Part shown: positions 45,749 to 56,685 of the stretch, in pieces
Layout of the letters: each line of letters begins with the position of its first letter
Numbering within the stretch: the first letter of the stretch is position 1
Source: Deinandra increscens subsp. villosa
Lineage: Eukaryota; Streptophyta; Magnoliopsida; Asterales; Asteraceae
Assembly: GCA_039602395.1 (NCBI GenBank)
Contig: JBCNJP010000012.1
Coordinates: forward strand, 22,138,396 to 22,202,395
DNA: 64,000 bases
Reading direction: 5' to 3'
The notes under the pieces: generated by a model
Seen by the model: the letters and a program-made list of their open reading frames with translations, nothing else
The model's database searches: none
What the model was told of the DNA's origin: nothing
Translations under genes and position numbers: made by a program

Positions 45749-46266
45749 ATTGTTTTTCTCAATAACTAAACTGGCGTACCAGAATGTCGATCCCCGTACC
45801 AAATTTACTCCCGTACCAAACGCGGACCAGAAAAACAAGAACGTACCACCAACGTACCACCTTATCAACGTACCAAAGTGTTGAACGTACCAGGCTGGTA
45901 CGGCGTAACTGCTACGGACCAGTTAATAACCGTCATGGACCAAAATAAGAAGATTCCCTTCCGGACCACTTTCCACGTACCAAACTCCCGATGAAGATTG
46001 ATGTACGGACCAACAGCGTACCACTTTGTTCTTGAGCCGGACCAACAGCGTACCAACCAAAAATCGACTGATTTTCGAAATTTTTGGTTTCCGAACGTAC
46101 ACTTGATGCAGAACTCAACGTAGACACTCACGGATCATTTTGGACGTAAAATTCGTATAGATTGGACGTTAAACAGAGAAGAAATGATGAAATTTCGACC
46201 AAAAAAATTGTTTCTCTCTCTAGAAACACAAAACCGATCACAGATCACAGCAAAAGAGCAAACTAA
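45749..46266 (-). promoter_or_regulatory. Gag leader with dense GTACC / CGGACC motifs
   Basis: Between 45770 and 46110 about twenty copies of cgtacca or cggacca occur on the plus strand (TGGTACG/TGGTCCG in sense), with occasional opposite copies. They match the motif of the neighbouring LTR and of envelope promoter C. No open frame. Confidence 0.75.
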
Positions 46267-46277
46267 CTCTGATACCA
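46267..46277 (-). promoter_or_regulatory. tRNA-iMet primer binding site, copia H
   Basis: Minus strand TGGTATCAGAG, 2 nt after the LTR end ...tggttttaca. Confidence 0.9.
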
Positions 46278-46279
46278 CT

Positions 46280-46637
46280 TGTAAAACCATATAAGGATCG
46301 TTTCTAGATCATAAAAGGATAGAGACGGAGAAATCTAGTCATTCATTGTGTCAAATAGTTACACCGAAGGAGCTTACATCAATGAAGCTCGGGAGAGGTT
46401 GGATAGACCTTTCCTCTCAACACAAAGACAAATGACCAAAAGTCTAAACTAACAAGCTAAGCTTCACCTATTTATAGGTAAACTGCCCAACGTACCAGAC
46501 TACCCAGCATACCATTTGGTACGCTGCAGTGTACCAACTGGTACGCTTCATGGTACGTTGGCATCCTAGCTATTTCAACAATCTAGAAAATTACATAATT
46601 CGCACAATAATGACCACACCCGGAATATGCTCTAACA
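46280..46637 (-). mobile_element. 5' LTR of Sirevirus-type copia H (358 bp)
   Basis: Sense ends TGTTAGAGCATATTCC and TGGTTTTACA. GTACC/GGTAC motifs at 46488-46556 lie upstream of the TATA box ctataaatagg (near 46470). No matching 3' LTR occurs in the window; the LTR at 25688-26019 has the same architecture but differs throughout. Confidence 0.8.
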
Positions 46638-47290
46638 CCAACCCGACTACCCAATAGCTATCACCCTTTTAAGGCTATTTAGCAAGCAGCACACTAGATC
46701 CAAATAATTAATTAACAACTAATCTTATGACCACAATTAAGCAATCATATTAAATTGCAAGTTTAACCCTACAAATTAACTACTTTACCCAAACCAGAAG
46801 ACATCCGCAGGCAAAGCAAGGATTACATGTTAATTACAAATCTAAATCAAGCATACAAACGCATCATCACACAAAATTAATGGGATTGAAAAGATCATCA
46901 AGCATCAATCCAAATTTGCTAAAACTGAATTAAAGTCATAAACATTAAATAATTACCATACGGTTTAGGTGGTGGCGAATTACTTAGCCAACCAGCATGG
47001 TATATTCACAAACATAGAAAAGTTTAGAGATTTGTAAACAAAACATGGTCTTGATCAAGCAATTATAAGAATTCAAAACTAAAGGAAGAACCGGGTGAAT
47101 GATTTGATGATGATATTGGCTTCCCGATTGATCTGTCCTTGATTCCAGCTCTTTCCTCCTCTGAAAATCGCCTCTAGTCGCTTTGGAATACGTCTAGAAG
47201 TCGTAGTATCTCGAATGAAACCCTAAATCTGATTTTAAAGGCCGAAACCTTCTTTTGCGGGTTTTTAGCTTCCGCGCATATCGTGCACAA
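46638..47290. other. Unassigned intergenic sequence
   Basis: AT-rich; no coding region, RNA gene or repeat that I can support. Confidence 0.5.
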
Positions 47291-47299
47291 CATCAACTC

Positions 47300-47431
47300 C
47301 CCCAGGCGATACGCCTGGGGACTGCTAAACGACAATTTAGTCGGGCTTTGCTGACTTTGACTTTTGTTGGCTGGTTCCCCCACGTGTATCGCGTACTAAG
47401 CTCCAAGGACTAGGCGATATGCCTAGTCCTT
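47300..47431. repeat. Two strong palindromes sharing the core AGGCGATAYGCCT
   Basis: 47300-47308/47312-47320 form a 9-bp stem (CCCCAGGCG/CGCCTGGGG) with loop ata. 47405-47415/47421-47431 form an 11-bp stem (AAGGACTAGGC/GCCTAGTCCTT) with loop gatat. The arms outside the core differ while pairing is kept. A third cgcgcatatcgtgc-like stretch lies near 47273. Possibly LTR repeated motifs of another element. Confidence 0.8.
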
Positions 47432-47627
47432 CCTTTTCAGTACTTTTCTCTCTTCTTTATTTTATTGATAAATCTTGCCCGCTTCTCTTGTGGCCTTGGG
47501 AATTCATCAAACTCCTACAAAAACATATAAAAACACAAATGAAGACTCAACAACTCAAACTAAACTAAAAGCAACTAAAACTAATACAAACCGACTCAAT
47601 TTGACTCAAATATCTAACTAAAAGACC

Positions 47628-48034
47628 TTGGAAATTAAGATGTGTTTGCAGCACATCAGAGGTCTGTATCAGAAGGGATCAAGAAAGATATTTGAGAATG
47701 TGCTTTATCCACCAACTGAGAAGGCAAAGACAATTCCACTTCCATCTAAGCATCCTAAGGGTTATTTATCTAATTTTATTTCGTGGGCTTTAGTGAGTAC
47801 ACAGGTGAAGCAAAGATTGTTTGCTAGTCTAAGACAATCAGTGTGATGGAGGTACATGATTTGCTGAGGTTTCATGAGAAAGACATCTTGGTGCTAGACA
47901 GGAACCATATTGAATGCACTCCAGAAAATGAGCAGTATGCAAAGGTTTATACAAGAGGAGTTGCAAGGATTGTGACAGAGAAGCTGTGGTATGGCCCTAC
48001 TTCTATGGAGGTTTCAAGAAAACTCAGAATGTAG
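47628..48034 (+). pseudogene. Unidentified coding relic, perhaps retroelement 3' end
   Basis: Two adjacent open pieces (47628-47846 and 47843-48034) overlap in different frames: MCLQHIRGLYQKGSRKIFEN... and MEVHDLLRFHEKDILVLDRN...RIVTEKLWYGPTSMEVSRKL. I do not recognise the family. It is followed within 35 bp by ctaggggaaga, a possible polypurine tract, and TGTAAAGACC, a possible LTR start, so an LTR-retrotransposon tail is plausible. The composition looks coding but it has no clear start. Confidence 0.35.
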
Positions 48035-48067
48035 AAGACCGACTAAAGCTAAAGCCTAGGGGAAGAT

Positions 48068-48496
48068 TGTAAAGACCTAGCTTTTGAGGCTTTTGCATTA
48101 GTTTATTTTGTTTAGATTTTGGTTTATTTTGATGTAAGTGGGCTACAAAACACTTGTTAATGGGCTAGTTTGTAGTGGGTTTATGGGTTTAAAGGAGCCG
48201 GTCGATTTTTTTAAGTGTGGGGGCCGGATTCGAGTTTGATTAGGGTTAGAAGAGTGACTTGTTTATCAAGTTTATGATCTCGTATAAATAGGACCCTTAT
48301 CTCATTTGTATATGTTGTTGAGTGTGCGTGATTTGAGTTGTAAACTAGGGTTTACGGATTCTCCTTTGTGTTTTGCACTGGTTTAGTTCAAGCAATCTAG
48401 TATTCTTCTTTAAACGGTTTGTGTTTGTTTTCGTTATTTACTTTAATCATTATTTAGTGGATTAGATATCGCGTGAGAGTTAAATTGATCCTTACA
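48068..48496 (+). mobile_element. Possible LTR after the coding relic
   Basis: Starts TGTAAAGACCTAGC after a purine tract, with TATA box cgtataaatagg at 48281-48292 and a possible end ...ccttaca. No partner copy in the window; could also be an ordinary promoter. Confidence 0.35.
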
Positions 48497-49289
48497 AAAT
48501 ACTAATGAGACGCTAACAAATGATTGATATCGAAGAGTTCTATCAAGACTCACTAGAGACCTAGACACATGCTGAGATCGCTAGATCTACAACTTAGAAG
48601 CAAAATAGCTATAGAAGCATAAAGGATACATCTACCCTAAACATCTAACCACAACTATCAAATCTCAAATCAATCATCCAAACATAATTGTCAAACATGC
48701 ATGGATATATTCAAAGGATTCACATTGTGTTAGATGATATCAAATGTTTAGCCTAACATGGCTGTAAAATAGTAAACCAATGTATAGAAATAGATATATA
48801 ACATAATTAGATCAAACCAACACGTCGAATGCTTCAGATCTTCAAGTGTACAGCTTCTGGACTCCTCTAATTGATGATCCAGCACGTCTGGGTTGCTTGG
48901 GATTTGGAACAAACGTGAAAAAACATAACAGTAGCATCCAGGATTGAACTCTTGAAAGCGTGTGAACATTTTATATATAAGCTGAAATTAGGATTTCTGG
49001 AATTAAGGGAATAACGAACCATTATGGGGTAATGGAGTGTGACTGCTAATGCGTAGCATGTTGATCATAATATAAATACATAAATCTCCCAGTTAATTTG
49101 GTTTGTGATTGAGATTTGCTAGGTTTTGGTTCTTATGCTTGTTTGAATTTTAGGTCCTTTGGTGGTTTCATGGTGATTTTGGAAGAAAACGGGAGCAAAC
49201 GGATGTGGTTTTAGAAGCAGAAAAAAAAAAATTTAAAGATTGCTGCTGGTCACGTGTCGCGGACCGTCTGCCTCTCCTTGTTGTGACCC
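48497..49289. other. Unassigned intergenic sequence
   Basis: No supportable gene. Short A run near 49220. Confidence 0.5.
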
Positions 49290-50264
49290 GTGATGGTTAA
49301 CAGTTTAACCCATTGGTGGGTCATGGAGAATTCGCAGAAGACCATGGTGGGCCCATGGTCTGCGAAATTCTCATATAGGGTGGGGAGGAGTGGAGATCAA
49401 GTAATAAGTTTTCGAAACCCTAATCTCCTCCTCCTCTCTCTCTCTCTCTGCGTCGCAAGCCAAGAAGCAGGAGGAGAAACCCTTTGCCGTCACTGCTCTT
49501 GATCTATCTCCGGTGACGCCACCATCACGATTCCCGATGGATCAACGTTTCGCGAGTATTATCCAACGACTCGACCAGGAAGCAGCCACAGCCAGAGCCG
49601 AGGCTGCAAGCCGAGCCGAAGCCGCAGCCGCCGCAGCAGCCCAGGCCGCAGCCACCGTCGCCGCCGCCGTGTCCGCCGGTGCACCGCCGGTTGATCACCG
49701 ACCGGTGGTTCTCGCGTTGCCGGCGCAACCGAGACCACCGCGCCCCGTTCCGTCCTCGTGGCCCGCACCGCTTTACAATCCGGTTGCCGCCACCTCGTCA
49801 CCGCCGGTTTCCGGTAACGAGATCATCGTAGGATCGGTCCCCGTCGCGATTCCGGCGGAAGGAGTTTTGTCACCGCCACTGGTGGTGAAGTTACCACCAC
49901 CGCCGCCACTGCCATCGCCGCCTCCGATGGCCGCCGGAGTTTTAGTCGAAGATCTGACCCGCAGGTTCGAGTCAGATGTTTTAGTTCACCCTAGCGCGAG
50001 TCCATTGAACTCGGGTGTCTCGAACGGTTGTTCGGAACCTGCCAAGGTATATCTAATCCGTTAGATATTTAATTTGATTATTTATTTATTTATTTTAAAT
50101 AAATATATTTATGTGTTTGTCGTGTCGGTGATTGATCCTGTTACAGTTGCGTCCGCGTTTTAATTCGTTTCCGCTGCCAAATTAATTTAGAATTAATTTA
50201 ATTATTAAATCGGTTTTAATAAAAATTAAAATCGGTAACCCAGATCCCATTGTAAATCCCAACA
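49290..50264 (+). mobile_element. LTR (3' part certain) of a plus-strand copia element
   Basis: Ends ...tgtaaatcccaaca immediately before the primer site. Contains a pyrimidine tract (ctcctcctctctctctc, near 49425) like an untranslated exon, the GC-rich frame at 49513-50064, and donor GCCAAG|GTATATCTAATCC at 50046/50047, the same donor context as in the LTR at 2143. The left edge is not resolved. Confidence 0.6.
49513..50064 (+). CDS. LTR-internal Ala/Pro-rich open frame
   Basis: 183 codons, GC-rich in an AT-rich region. It starts MTPPSRFPMDQRFASIIQRL, then an Ala/Glu/Arg stretch with helix potential (ARAEAASRAEAAAAAAAQAA), then Pro-rich low complexity (LPPPPPLPSPPP). Exon 1 to the donor at 50046 is exactly 178 codons, phase 0, so splicing to an acceptor placed directly before a gag ATG (as at 700) would add it in frame to gag. 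The gag of this copy is missing. It may equally be chance coding potential of a GC-rich leader, or a captured gene fragment. Confidence 0.35.
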   Translation: MTPPSRFPMDQRFASIIQRLDQEAATARAEAASRAEAAAAAAAQAAATVAAAVSAGAPPVDHRPVVLALPAQPRPPRPVPSSWPAPLYNPVAATSSPPVSGNEIIVGSVPVAIPAEGVLSPPLVVKLPPPPPLPSPPPMAAGVLVEDLTRRFESDVLVHPSASPLNSGVSNGCSEPAKVYLIR

Positions 50265-50278
50265 GTGGTATCAGAGCC
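50265..50278 (+). promoter_or_regulatory. tRNA-iMet primer binding site
   Basis: gTGGTATCAGAGCC directly after the LTR end, identical to the site at 2129-2142 on the other strand. Confidence 0.9.
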
Positions 50279-50740
50279 ATTATCACCGCGCGCAAACCAT
50301 AACCGGTCTTTTCGTAACCGGTAGTTCGCAATTTCGACTTAAATCCAAATTGCGAATTAGAATTAATTTAATTATTTATTTTAATTCTAAGTAATTATTT
50401 ATTGTGTGTTACGGCCGACCCCTCTGTATTTTGTATACTTGTGTGTATATGTTTTTGGCGTGTTTTGTCATTCTCTGTTTGGCCCAAGTTGTTGGCTCAA
50501 TTGGTTGTTTTTGAATTTTTGGTTTTTTTGGACCTGGTTTTAGGGTTTCAAAGTTGTACAAATTTAGAGATAGATTACTAGAAGTAGTTTTAGTAATTGT
50601 AAATTTGTATGTAACCAAAAGTCGAAGACTGGACACGCGCAAGAGGGATGTCAAAGCAAGTGGGAGCTGAACTGGATTCAAGATCGTACAGAGTTGCCAT
50701 CTCGATCGTTCACAATTCTATTAATTTAATTTGTCCCTTA
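50279..50740 (+). other. Copia leader fragment
   Basis: Non-coding sequence following the primer site; the element is cut off by the next LTR at about 50741, so gag and pol are absent. Confidence 0.55.
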
Positions 50741-51137
50741 TGATCTCGCTTGTATGGCTCGAGCGAGATCAAGACCTTATGTCGTTTTGAAAATGCGTGA
50801 GCATCGGATCGTCTACTCGATCTAGCTAATCGGACATCGAAACGTAAATAACCCATTGTTTTATTGATCAAACGAGAACAATTACAACCAGTAAACCACA
50901 GAGAATTGACACAGAGAAACACACTCAGAAACACACACTTAATAGTAATCTCGCACACTCAGAACCCCTAAACACAAAGACCAAACTACTATATATACCC
51001 GACTGGCCGAACGTCCTCCGAACCCCAGGTTCGGCCGGTCCGAACTTCAGGTTCGGACCAGGTTCGGCCAACCCTATATTGGCTTGAACTTGGTCTTCGT
51101 TCGATACTTCACACGACGCACATTTCAGGTATCAACA
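50741..51137 (-). mobile_element. Solo LTR with GTTCGG/CCGAAC motifs
   Basis: Minus-sense start TGTTGATACCTGAAATG at 51137. TATA box gtatatatagtag near 50990, CCGAAC/GTTCGG motifs at 51006-51070 upstream of it. Related in layout to the LTR at 21078-21438. The other end (near 50741, with 9-bp arms gatctcgct/agcgagatc) is tentative. No polypurine tract or target duplication beside it. Confidence 0.6.
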
Positions 51138-51677
51138 TTTCTTCTCGGGACCTTTTACTTTTTTTCATCATGTGGCAATTAGAATTAATTCCAGTTTATC
51201 TACTTCTATCCATGTGGGGAGGAAAGAAACGTCTCTACTCAGCCACAAAATTTATTTTGTACACACAGCGGGGGGTTCCATTTTTCTCTTAATGGGAGTT
51301 CTGGGCGTCGGTTTAGACCGGTCTTAATGAACCGACATTAAATTTTGAAACATTAGTTAATCAGTCGTATCCTGTGGCTTTGGAAATCATATTCTATATT
51401 GGATTTTTTATTGCTTTTGCTGTCAAATTGCCGATTCTACCCCTACATACATGGTTACCAGATACCCACGGAGAGGCGCATTACAGTACTTGTATGCTTC
51501 TAGCCGGAATTTTATTAAAAATGGGAGCGTATGGATTGATTCGGATTAATATGGAATTATTACCACACGCTCATTCTAGATATTTTCTCCTTGGTTGATG
51601 ATAGTATACAGACAAATAATCTATGCAGCTTCAACATCTCCCGGCCAACGTAATTTAAAAAAAAGAATAGCCTATTC
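51138..51677 (+). pseudogene. ndhD: Nuclear insertion of chloroplast ndhD fragment
   Basis: The translation gives the NADH dehydrogenase subunit 4 (NDH complex) segments MWQLELIPVYLLLSMWGGKK and LPILPLHTWLPDTHGEAHYS and a run to NMELLPHAHS. In plastids the protein is a proton-pumping membrane subunit of the NDH complex. Here it is broken: a frame change near 51268 (tacacacagcgg), a garbled stretch near 51315 (tttagaccggtctta, stop), and indels near 51579 and 51604. It starts abruptly at the LTR edge and runs into the gap. Its AT-rich composition and disabled frame indicate a plastid-to-nucleus transfer. Confidence 0.93.
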
Positions 51678-52177
51678 NNNNNNNNNNNNNNNNNNNNNNN
51701 NNNNNNNNNNNNNNNNNNNNNNNNNNNNNNNNNNNNNNNNNNNNNNNNNNNNNNNNNNNNNNNNNNNNNNNNNNNNNNNNNNNNNNNNNNNNNNNNNNNN
51801 NNNNNNNNNNNNNNNNNNNNNNNNNNNNNNNNNNNNNNNNNNNNNNNNNNNNNNNNNNNNNNNNNNNNNNNNNNNNNNNNNNNNNNNNNNNNNNNNNNNN
51901 NNNNNNNNNNNNNNNNNNNNNNNNNNNNNNNNNNNNNNNNNNNNNNNNNNNNNNNNNNNNNNNNNNNNNNNNNNNNNNNNNNNNNNNNNNNNNNNNNNNN
52001 NNNNNNNNNNNNNNNNNNNNNNNNNNNNNNNNNNNNNNNNNNNNNNNNNNNNNNNNNNNNNNNNNNNNNNNNNNNNNNNNNNNNNNNNNNNNNNNNNNNN
52101 NNNNNNNNNNNNNNNNNNNNNNNNNNNNNNNNNNNNNNNNNNNNNNNNNNNNNNNNNNNNNNNNNNNNNNNNNNNNN
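51678..52177. other. Assembly gap, 500 N
   Basis: Exactly 500 N, adjoining the plastid-derived fragment. Confidence 0.99.
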
Positions 52178-52890
52178 ATACAAACAGATCTTATTGTCAA
52201 TTGCGTTGTCCATGATCATAGTAATCATCAAATCCAAATGACCATATTATGTACTACTCTTTTAAAGAAAGTAGATACATAAAACCTTACATTTAACAAG
52301 CTTACACAGATTGCTCATATGTTCTATCGGTGTAATCAACTGAAGATTTCTTAGATGCTGAAGACATCCACTCACATGGTTAAAATCCTACGACGTGTCA
52401 TAGCATAAGAAATGAATATCGACGATTATGTAGCTATTTAATAAAATACATTCACATTCAAGAACAACATTAATAAAATGTATTTAAACCATACAAACAT
52501 CAAAAAAATAGTACAACCACTTTTTGGAAGGTTCTCAATCTAAGAACCAATTTTTTTTCCCACATGAAAACATAAGATACTATCATGCAAAGGTGACTGT
52601 GAATGTGTTATTGTTTTGTCTATTCCAAATAACATTCCTTATATGGCCGAATATACTACCTTTCGACATATTTGTGCCTTCACTTTGAAACTTTTGATAC
52701 TAAAATATCCTTCTAAAGATGACCGCAAGTACGAGACCGCTAATGCATATGTAAAATAGAAAAGAGGAATGTGATATATAAAACTAAAGTCATGCAATTC
52801 GTTTAGTGATTAACCCAATTTTAAGGGATGGGCTCCGCATGAGATTGAAAACCATGGCCCAATTTTAACGATTGGGCTTCAGTCCATACC
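52178..52890. other. Unassigned flank upstream of the B3 gene
   Basis: No coding region. gcccaattttaacgattgggc (52857-52877) is a short inverted repeat close to the presumed promoter. Confidence 0.5.
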
Positions 52891-53958
52891 CGAAATAAAG
52901 GAGGGAAAGCAACTGCCGGCTACGCAGTCTATGAAAAGACAGGGATTTCATCACACCATCATTACAACCATCAACTACAGCAACTCTCCCCTACCTTCCC
53001 TTTACACCATCGCCGGAACTTCATTCCACATCCTGCATTCACGATACACAGGTCCGTAATACCCTCTTTCTGCTTTGTTCTCAACCTTCATTGTCGATTC
53101 ATACCTACATTTTCCCTTTCAATAGTTAATTTTTAAAAAAGCAGCAGTCTAACCCCTCATGCTTTACACATCTGCGTAAAGCTAACTTTTTACCTGACTA
53201 TGTGAAAAGATGAACTTACCATGGTTTAGAGTAAATGACACTCTTCGAACATGCCTTCCCATACTTTCGTAGAACACATGTTAAAAAAAAATCTCTGTAT
53301 TAGATGGTCTACTTTTCTTCCTTTTTGGGGCTTTCAGCAACTATTAAAATGGGCAACCTGTAGGATTTCGCTTTTAACGTCTAAATAATAGTTTACAATT
53401 CAATAGAAATAATATATACTCACCTGATCCACTCTCTGTTTCTATTTGTCAAATGTGAGCCAATGTCATTTTCTTACTAACTGTATACCTAATATCACTG
53501 CCTAGGATGGCGAAAGCACTACATACATATTGTGTCTTTTTCTATGCCCAGTTCTTATTGTTACAACATGGTTCTTATTGCTACAACACGTTCGCCCTCT
53601 ATACACGCTAGCACGATCAGGCAATTATGTACCCAGAAAGAAGACTGCCTGTCCACAGCCCTTCTAACAGCATCATCATAAAAGTTTCACAGAAAACGCA
53701 TCAATGTACCAATTAGCAAGCAGTTACAGATTTTAAAGTTTGTGGTTCTATAGTAATAGCATTCAGTTCCTACTGTCTACACTAGAAAGTCATCCAAAAT
53801 TCTACTGTCTTTATATTTCCGCATTTCCTTAATATCCTTGCCTTATTCGAATCGATTTAATTATAAAGATTCAATTTTTGTAACATATCCTATACATTTT
53901 ACCTGATTCCACTATAACTATATGTCATGAATATGACGTACCTTCTAATTGTCTGCAG

Positions 53959-55607
53959 ATGCCTTATAAACTGGTGGTTCATCTTATCCCGGAAGGTGAA
54001 GGACCAAGTGGAGTGGTTAGTTTTCTTATAAAAAGTTACCTGCTTACCACATACTATAGTATACACATACTTATATATTTTTATGTAGGTTCTCCCCGCC
54101 CCCTTCACTTACCAACTGCCAAGAACCTGCACACAACTTCGCCTGGTTGACTACCGCAAGAATAAATTCACAGTCAATATTAGTTACCTTGGTAATAATG
54201 TGTGGGAGGTTCAAGACGCCACATGGTTGGCTTTTGTGGATGCACTCATTGACCGTGGTATACACAAGGTCTGTCTAACATGGAAGAAGGCTGAAAAGCT
54301 TCATGTTGCTGCATTCAACAAAGAGGGTCTTGAAATCAGAAAGAGACTAAATGGGCATGTGTTTGTTCACTCCTGTATCATCCAGGCAGATGACAAATCA
54401 TACCATACACAGGTTCTATTTCCCCTTCCATGACACATAAACCTAACCACTGTTACTATCCGCTACTTTTTTAAAACATAAACGTACGTGGTTACTAATA
54501 TGACGGCTTACCTTTTTGACGACAGCTGCTGCCACACCAATTTGCCACAAACTTCCTACCAAACAACCTTGACAGTCACGCTCTAAAGGTGAAGGTTGAG
54601 CCTGCTGATGAAACAGAAGAACCAAAGGTCAGCGAACTTTGTTTCCCGTAGAGAGCTTCATTTCTGATACGATTCTTAAGATAGTAACTTCTTCTACTAC
54701 TATTTGAATGCCATGCATATGACAGGAAGTACCTACTCTCAATAATAACACAACTACAAAGTTTTGAAAGCATATTAATTGTATATTTACTATTTAAAAA
54801 AGAAGGTACAATTACATAATCTACAATTCTAAACTGAAAGACATTCTTAAAATATAGGTTGTACCCATAAAATTCCCACAGTCCAGATCAAAATCAGGTC
54901 CAAATACAGTAAAACTCCAGCCGGCAAAACAGGATGCCGTGGTCAATGTGGTTTTAGAAACCGATCCACAAACACAGCAGCAGCTTCCAGTAGGACTTGG
55001 TGGGCGAAATTGGCCCCTCTTTTATATTGAAAACAAGATTGAACCAGGGAAATGGGTAGTTTTTACGCACCTTGGAAGTGACCACCACCATGGTCACAAT
55101 TGTGGAGTTACTGTGTTCCACAGCTGGGGTATGGCACTGTATGAAGATCCCGAGCATTGTTGTCCACTGTCCATGCCCACACACGTCCATAATGATGACG
55201 CTCCACATTACTTCAAGCAGCTATCAACATATAACATGGATACTCACCTACTGGTACTTTTACTAAAGAGAAAACGGCTTTGTTGTTTTTTTTTAACGCA
55301 TGATTATCATTAACAATTGCTTCAACATTAGAATAATAATTTTCTTTTGTAGTCAATCCCAAAAGCACTGTTCCGGCAGCACGACATCCACATAGACAAG
55401 GAAGCAATTCTGATGTTTGGACTGGTGCACTTCCCGGTCAAGATTGCCTGGACGGGCCACGATGGCATGCATCCTCGGCTCAGAATGCGAGGAGACTGGG
55501 CACTTTTCTTCCAGCTGACGGGCCTCCCACGCCACAAGCTGTTACGGTTTGAGCTTGACAAGGACCATGCCCATAGAGGTGGTGCCACCGTGTTTTATGT
55601 CTGTTAA
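53959..55607 (+). CDS. Multi-B3-domain DNA-binding-like protein, apparently intact
   Basis: Five coding exons: 53959-54015, 54089-54412, 54526-54627, 54858-55253, 55353-55607 (stop TAA). All introns are GT..AG and phase 0, total 377 codons, no stop. A first untranslated exon ends ACACAG|GTCCGT at 53051; its intron ends tgtctgcag directly before the ATG. Three B3-like units: exon 3 (VLPAPFTYQLPR..W..FVDALIDRGI..CLTW), exons 4-5 (LLPHQFATNFLP..NWPLFYIENKIEPGKWVVF) and exon 6 (IPKALFRQHDIH..RGDWALFFQLTGLPRHKLLRFE). B3 domains bind DNA in plant transcription factors; several in tandem suggests a REM-like protein. A His-rich patch (GSDHHHGHN) is unusual. A Helitron end lies 400 bp downstream. Function as a regulator is inferred. 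Confidence 0.72.
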
Positions 55608-55983
55608 GCTTTCTTATGTCATTAACCAAACCAACATTCTGAAACTTAAAACAACTTCTAACTTTCTTTTGTGGGCATATAGTTAACTATGAATGCTATA
55701 GTGATGATGGTTCTAAACAGATAACTATTTTACCTACAATCTAATTCTCACTTTAAACCATTCAGGATCATACTAATACGATGTATATGGTATGTTGCTA
55801 AATTTCACCCATGGCCCATACTATAAATGATCTACTAATTTACGTCTGTCACATGCTGTTCTTTATAAATTAACATCTACTGTTTACTCATTTAGTATCC
55901 ATAACCATGTACCTAAAGATTTTCCCAAATCCAAAGAAGCCCGTACATCACAATCAGTTATATAATAGCAACCATTGATTCCG
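55608..55983. other. 3' flank of the B3 gene
   Basis: AT-rich, no gene seen. Confidence 0.5.
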
Positions 55984-56012
55984 CCCGTGCATCGCACGGG
56001 CCTGCCGACTAG
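55984..56012 (+). mobile_element. Helitron 3' terminus
   Basis: A perfect 7-bp stem CCCGTGC-atc-GCACGGG (55984-56000) is followed 8 bp later by CTAG (56009-56012) and then T, the classic plant Helitron 3' end (hairpin plus CTRR inserted before T). The matching 5' TC end was not found; it may be in the 51678-52177 gap or upstream of it. Helitrons move by rolling-circle replication and often carry genes or fragments. Confidence 0.85.
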
Positions 56013-56055
56013 TATATATATATAACCGATAATGTATATATTAAAACACATTGAA

Positions 56056-56058
<3 letters not shown>

Positions 56059-56126
<68 letters not shown>

Positions 56127-56131
56127 TGTGG
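56059..56131. repeat. (TA)n(TG)n microsatellite
   Basis: About 17 TA units followed by about 14 TG units with one interruption. Confidence 0.95.
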
Positions 56132-56685
56132 TGTGTCTTTAGTACTTGACATATTTTTTTTTCACGTTAGGTATACAAATTCATTAGGATACAATTATCA
56201 TTAAATTTATTGCTTAACATTCCATTTTCCATTTAAAGATCATTTTAAATGTATGTTTAAAATACTATTATCTATGTTTAGAATTAATTGAGTTTTTAAA
56301 TCCGAGAAATGCTAACGTCTTATTGGCTGAGATATTTTCACCCGGATTAATCCCCAAATTACTTCCCACCATATTTTTCAAGTTTCCCCAAAAAAAATTC
56401 ACTAACCCAAATTCATTGATCAATTCCTATTCCTTCTCACCAAAATTTTATCACCAAAACGATTCATCACTCTCTTCTTCCCTGCCACTAAAATTCCTCT
56501 ACGAGATTCATCACACTATCATCTACAGGAGATCACTACCTAATTCCCGTCAGTATTTATTTCACTGTCATCTTCAGGAGATCATTTGTTTCATCTCAAT
56601 TATTTCATCTAATTAATTATTATTCCATCGCATTTATTTTCTTCTCTATTTATTTCATTTCAGGAATCATCTAGCTCATTTAATA
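56132..56685. other. Flank upstream of transposase relic
   Basis: AT-rich; an open frame at 56323-56616 has no recognisable domain and is left unassigned. Confidence 0.5.

Noticed and set aside
51374..51598. A functional nuclear ndhD gene
   Set aside because: Flanking frame breaks, no promoter or transit peptide, and truncation at an LTR and at the gap.
52178..53958. Helitron 5' end near tctctgtattag (about 53291)
   Set aside because: It lies inside the first intron of the B3 gene and lacks the usual A-TC context and 5' consensus; not convincing.
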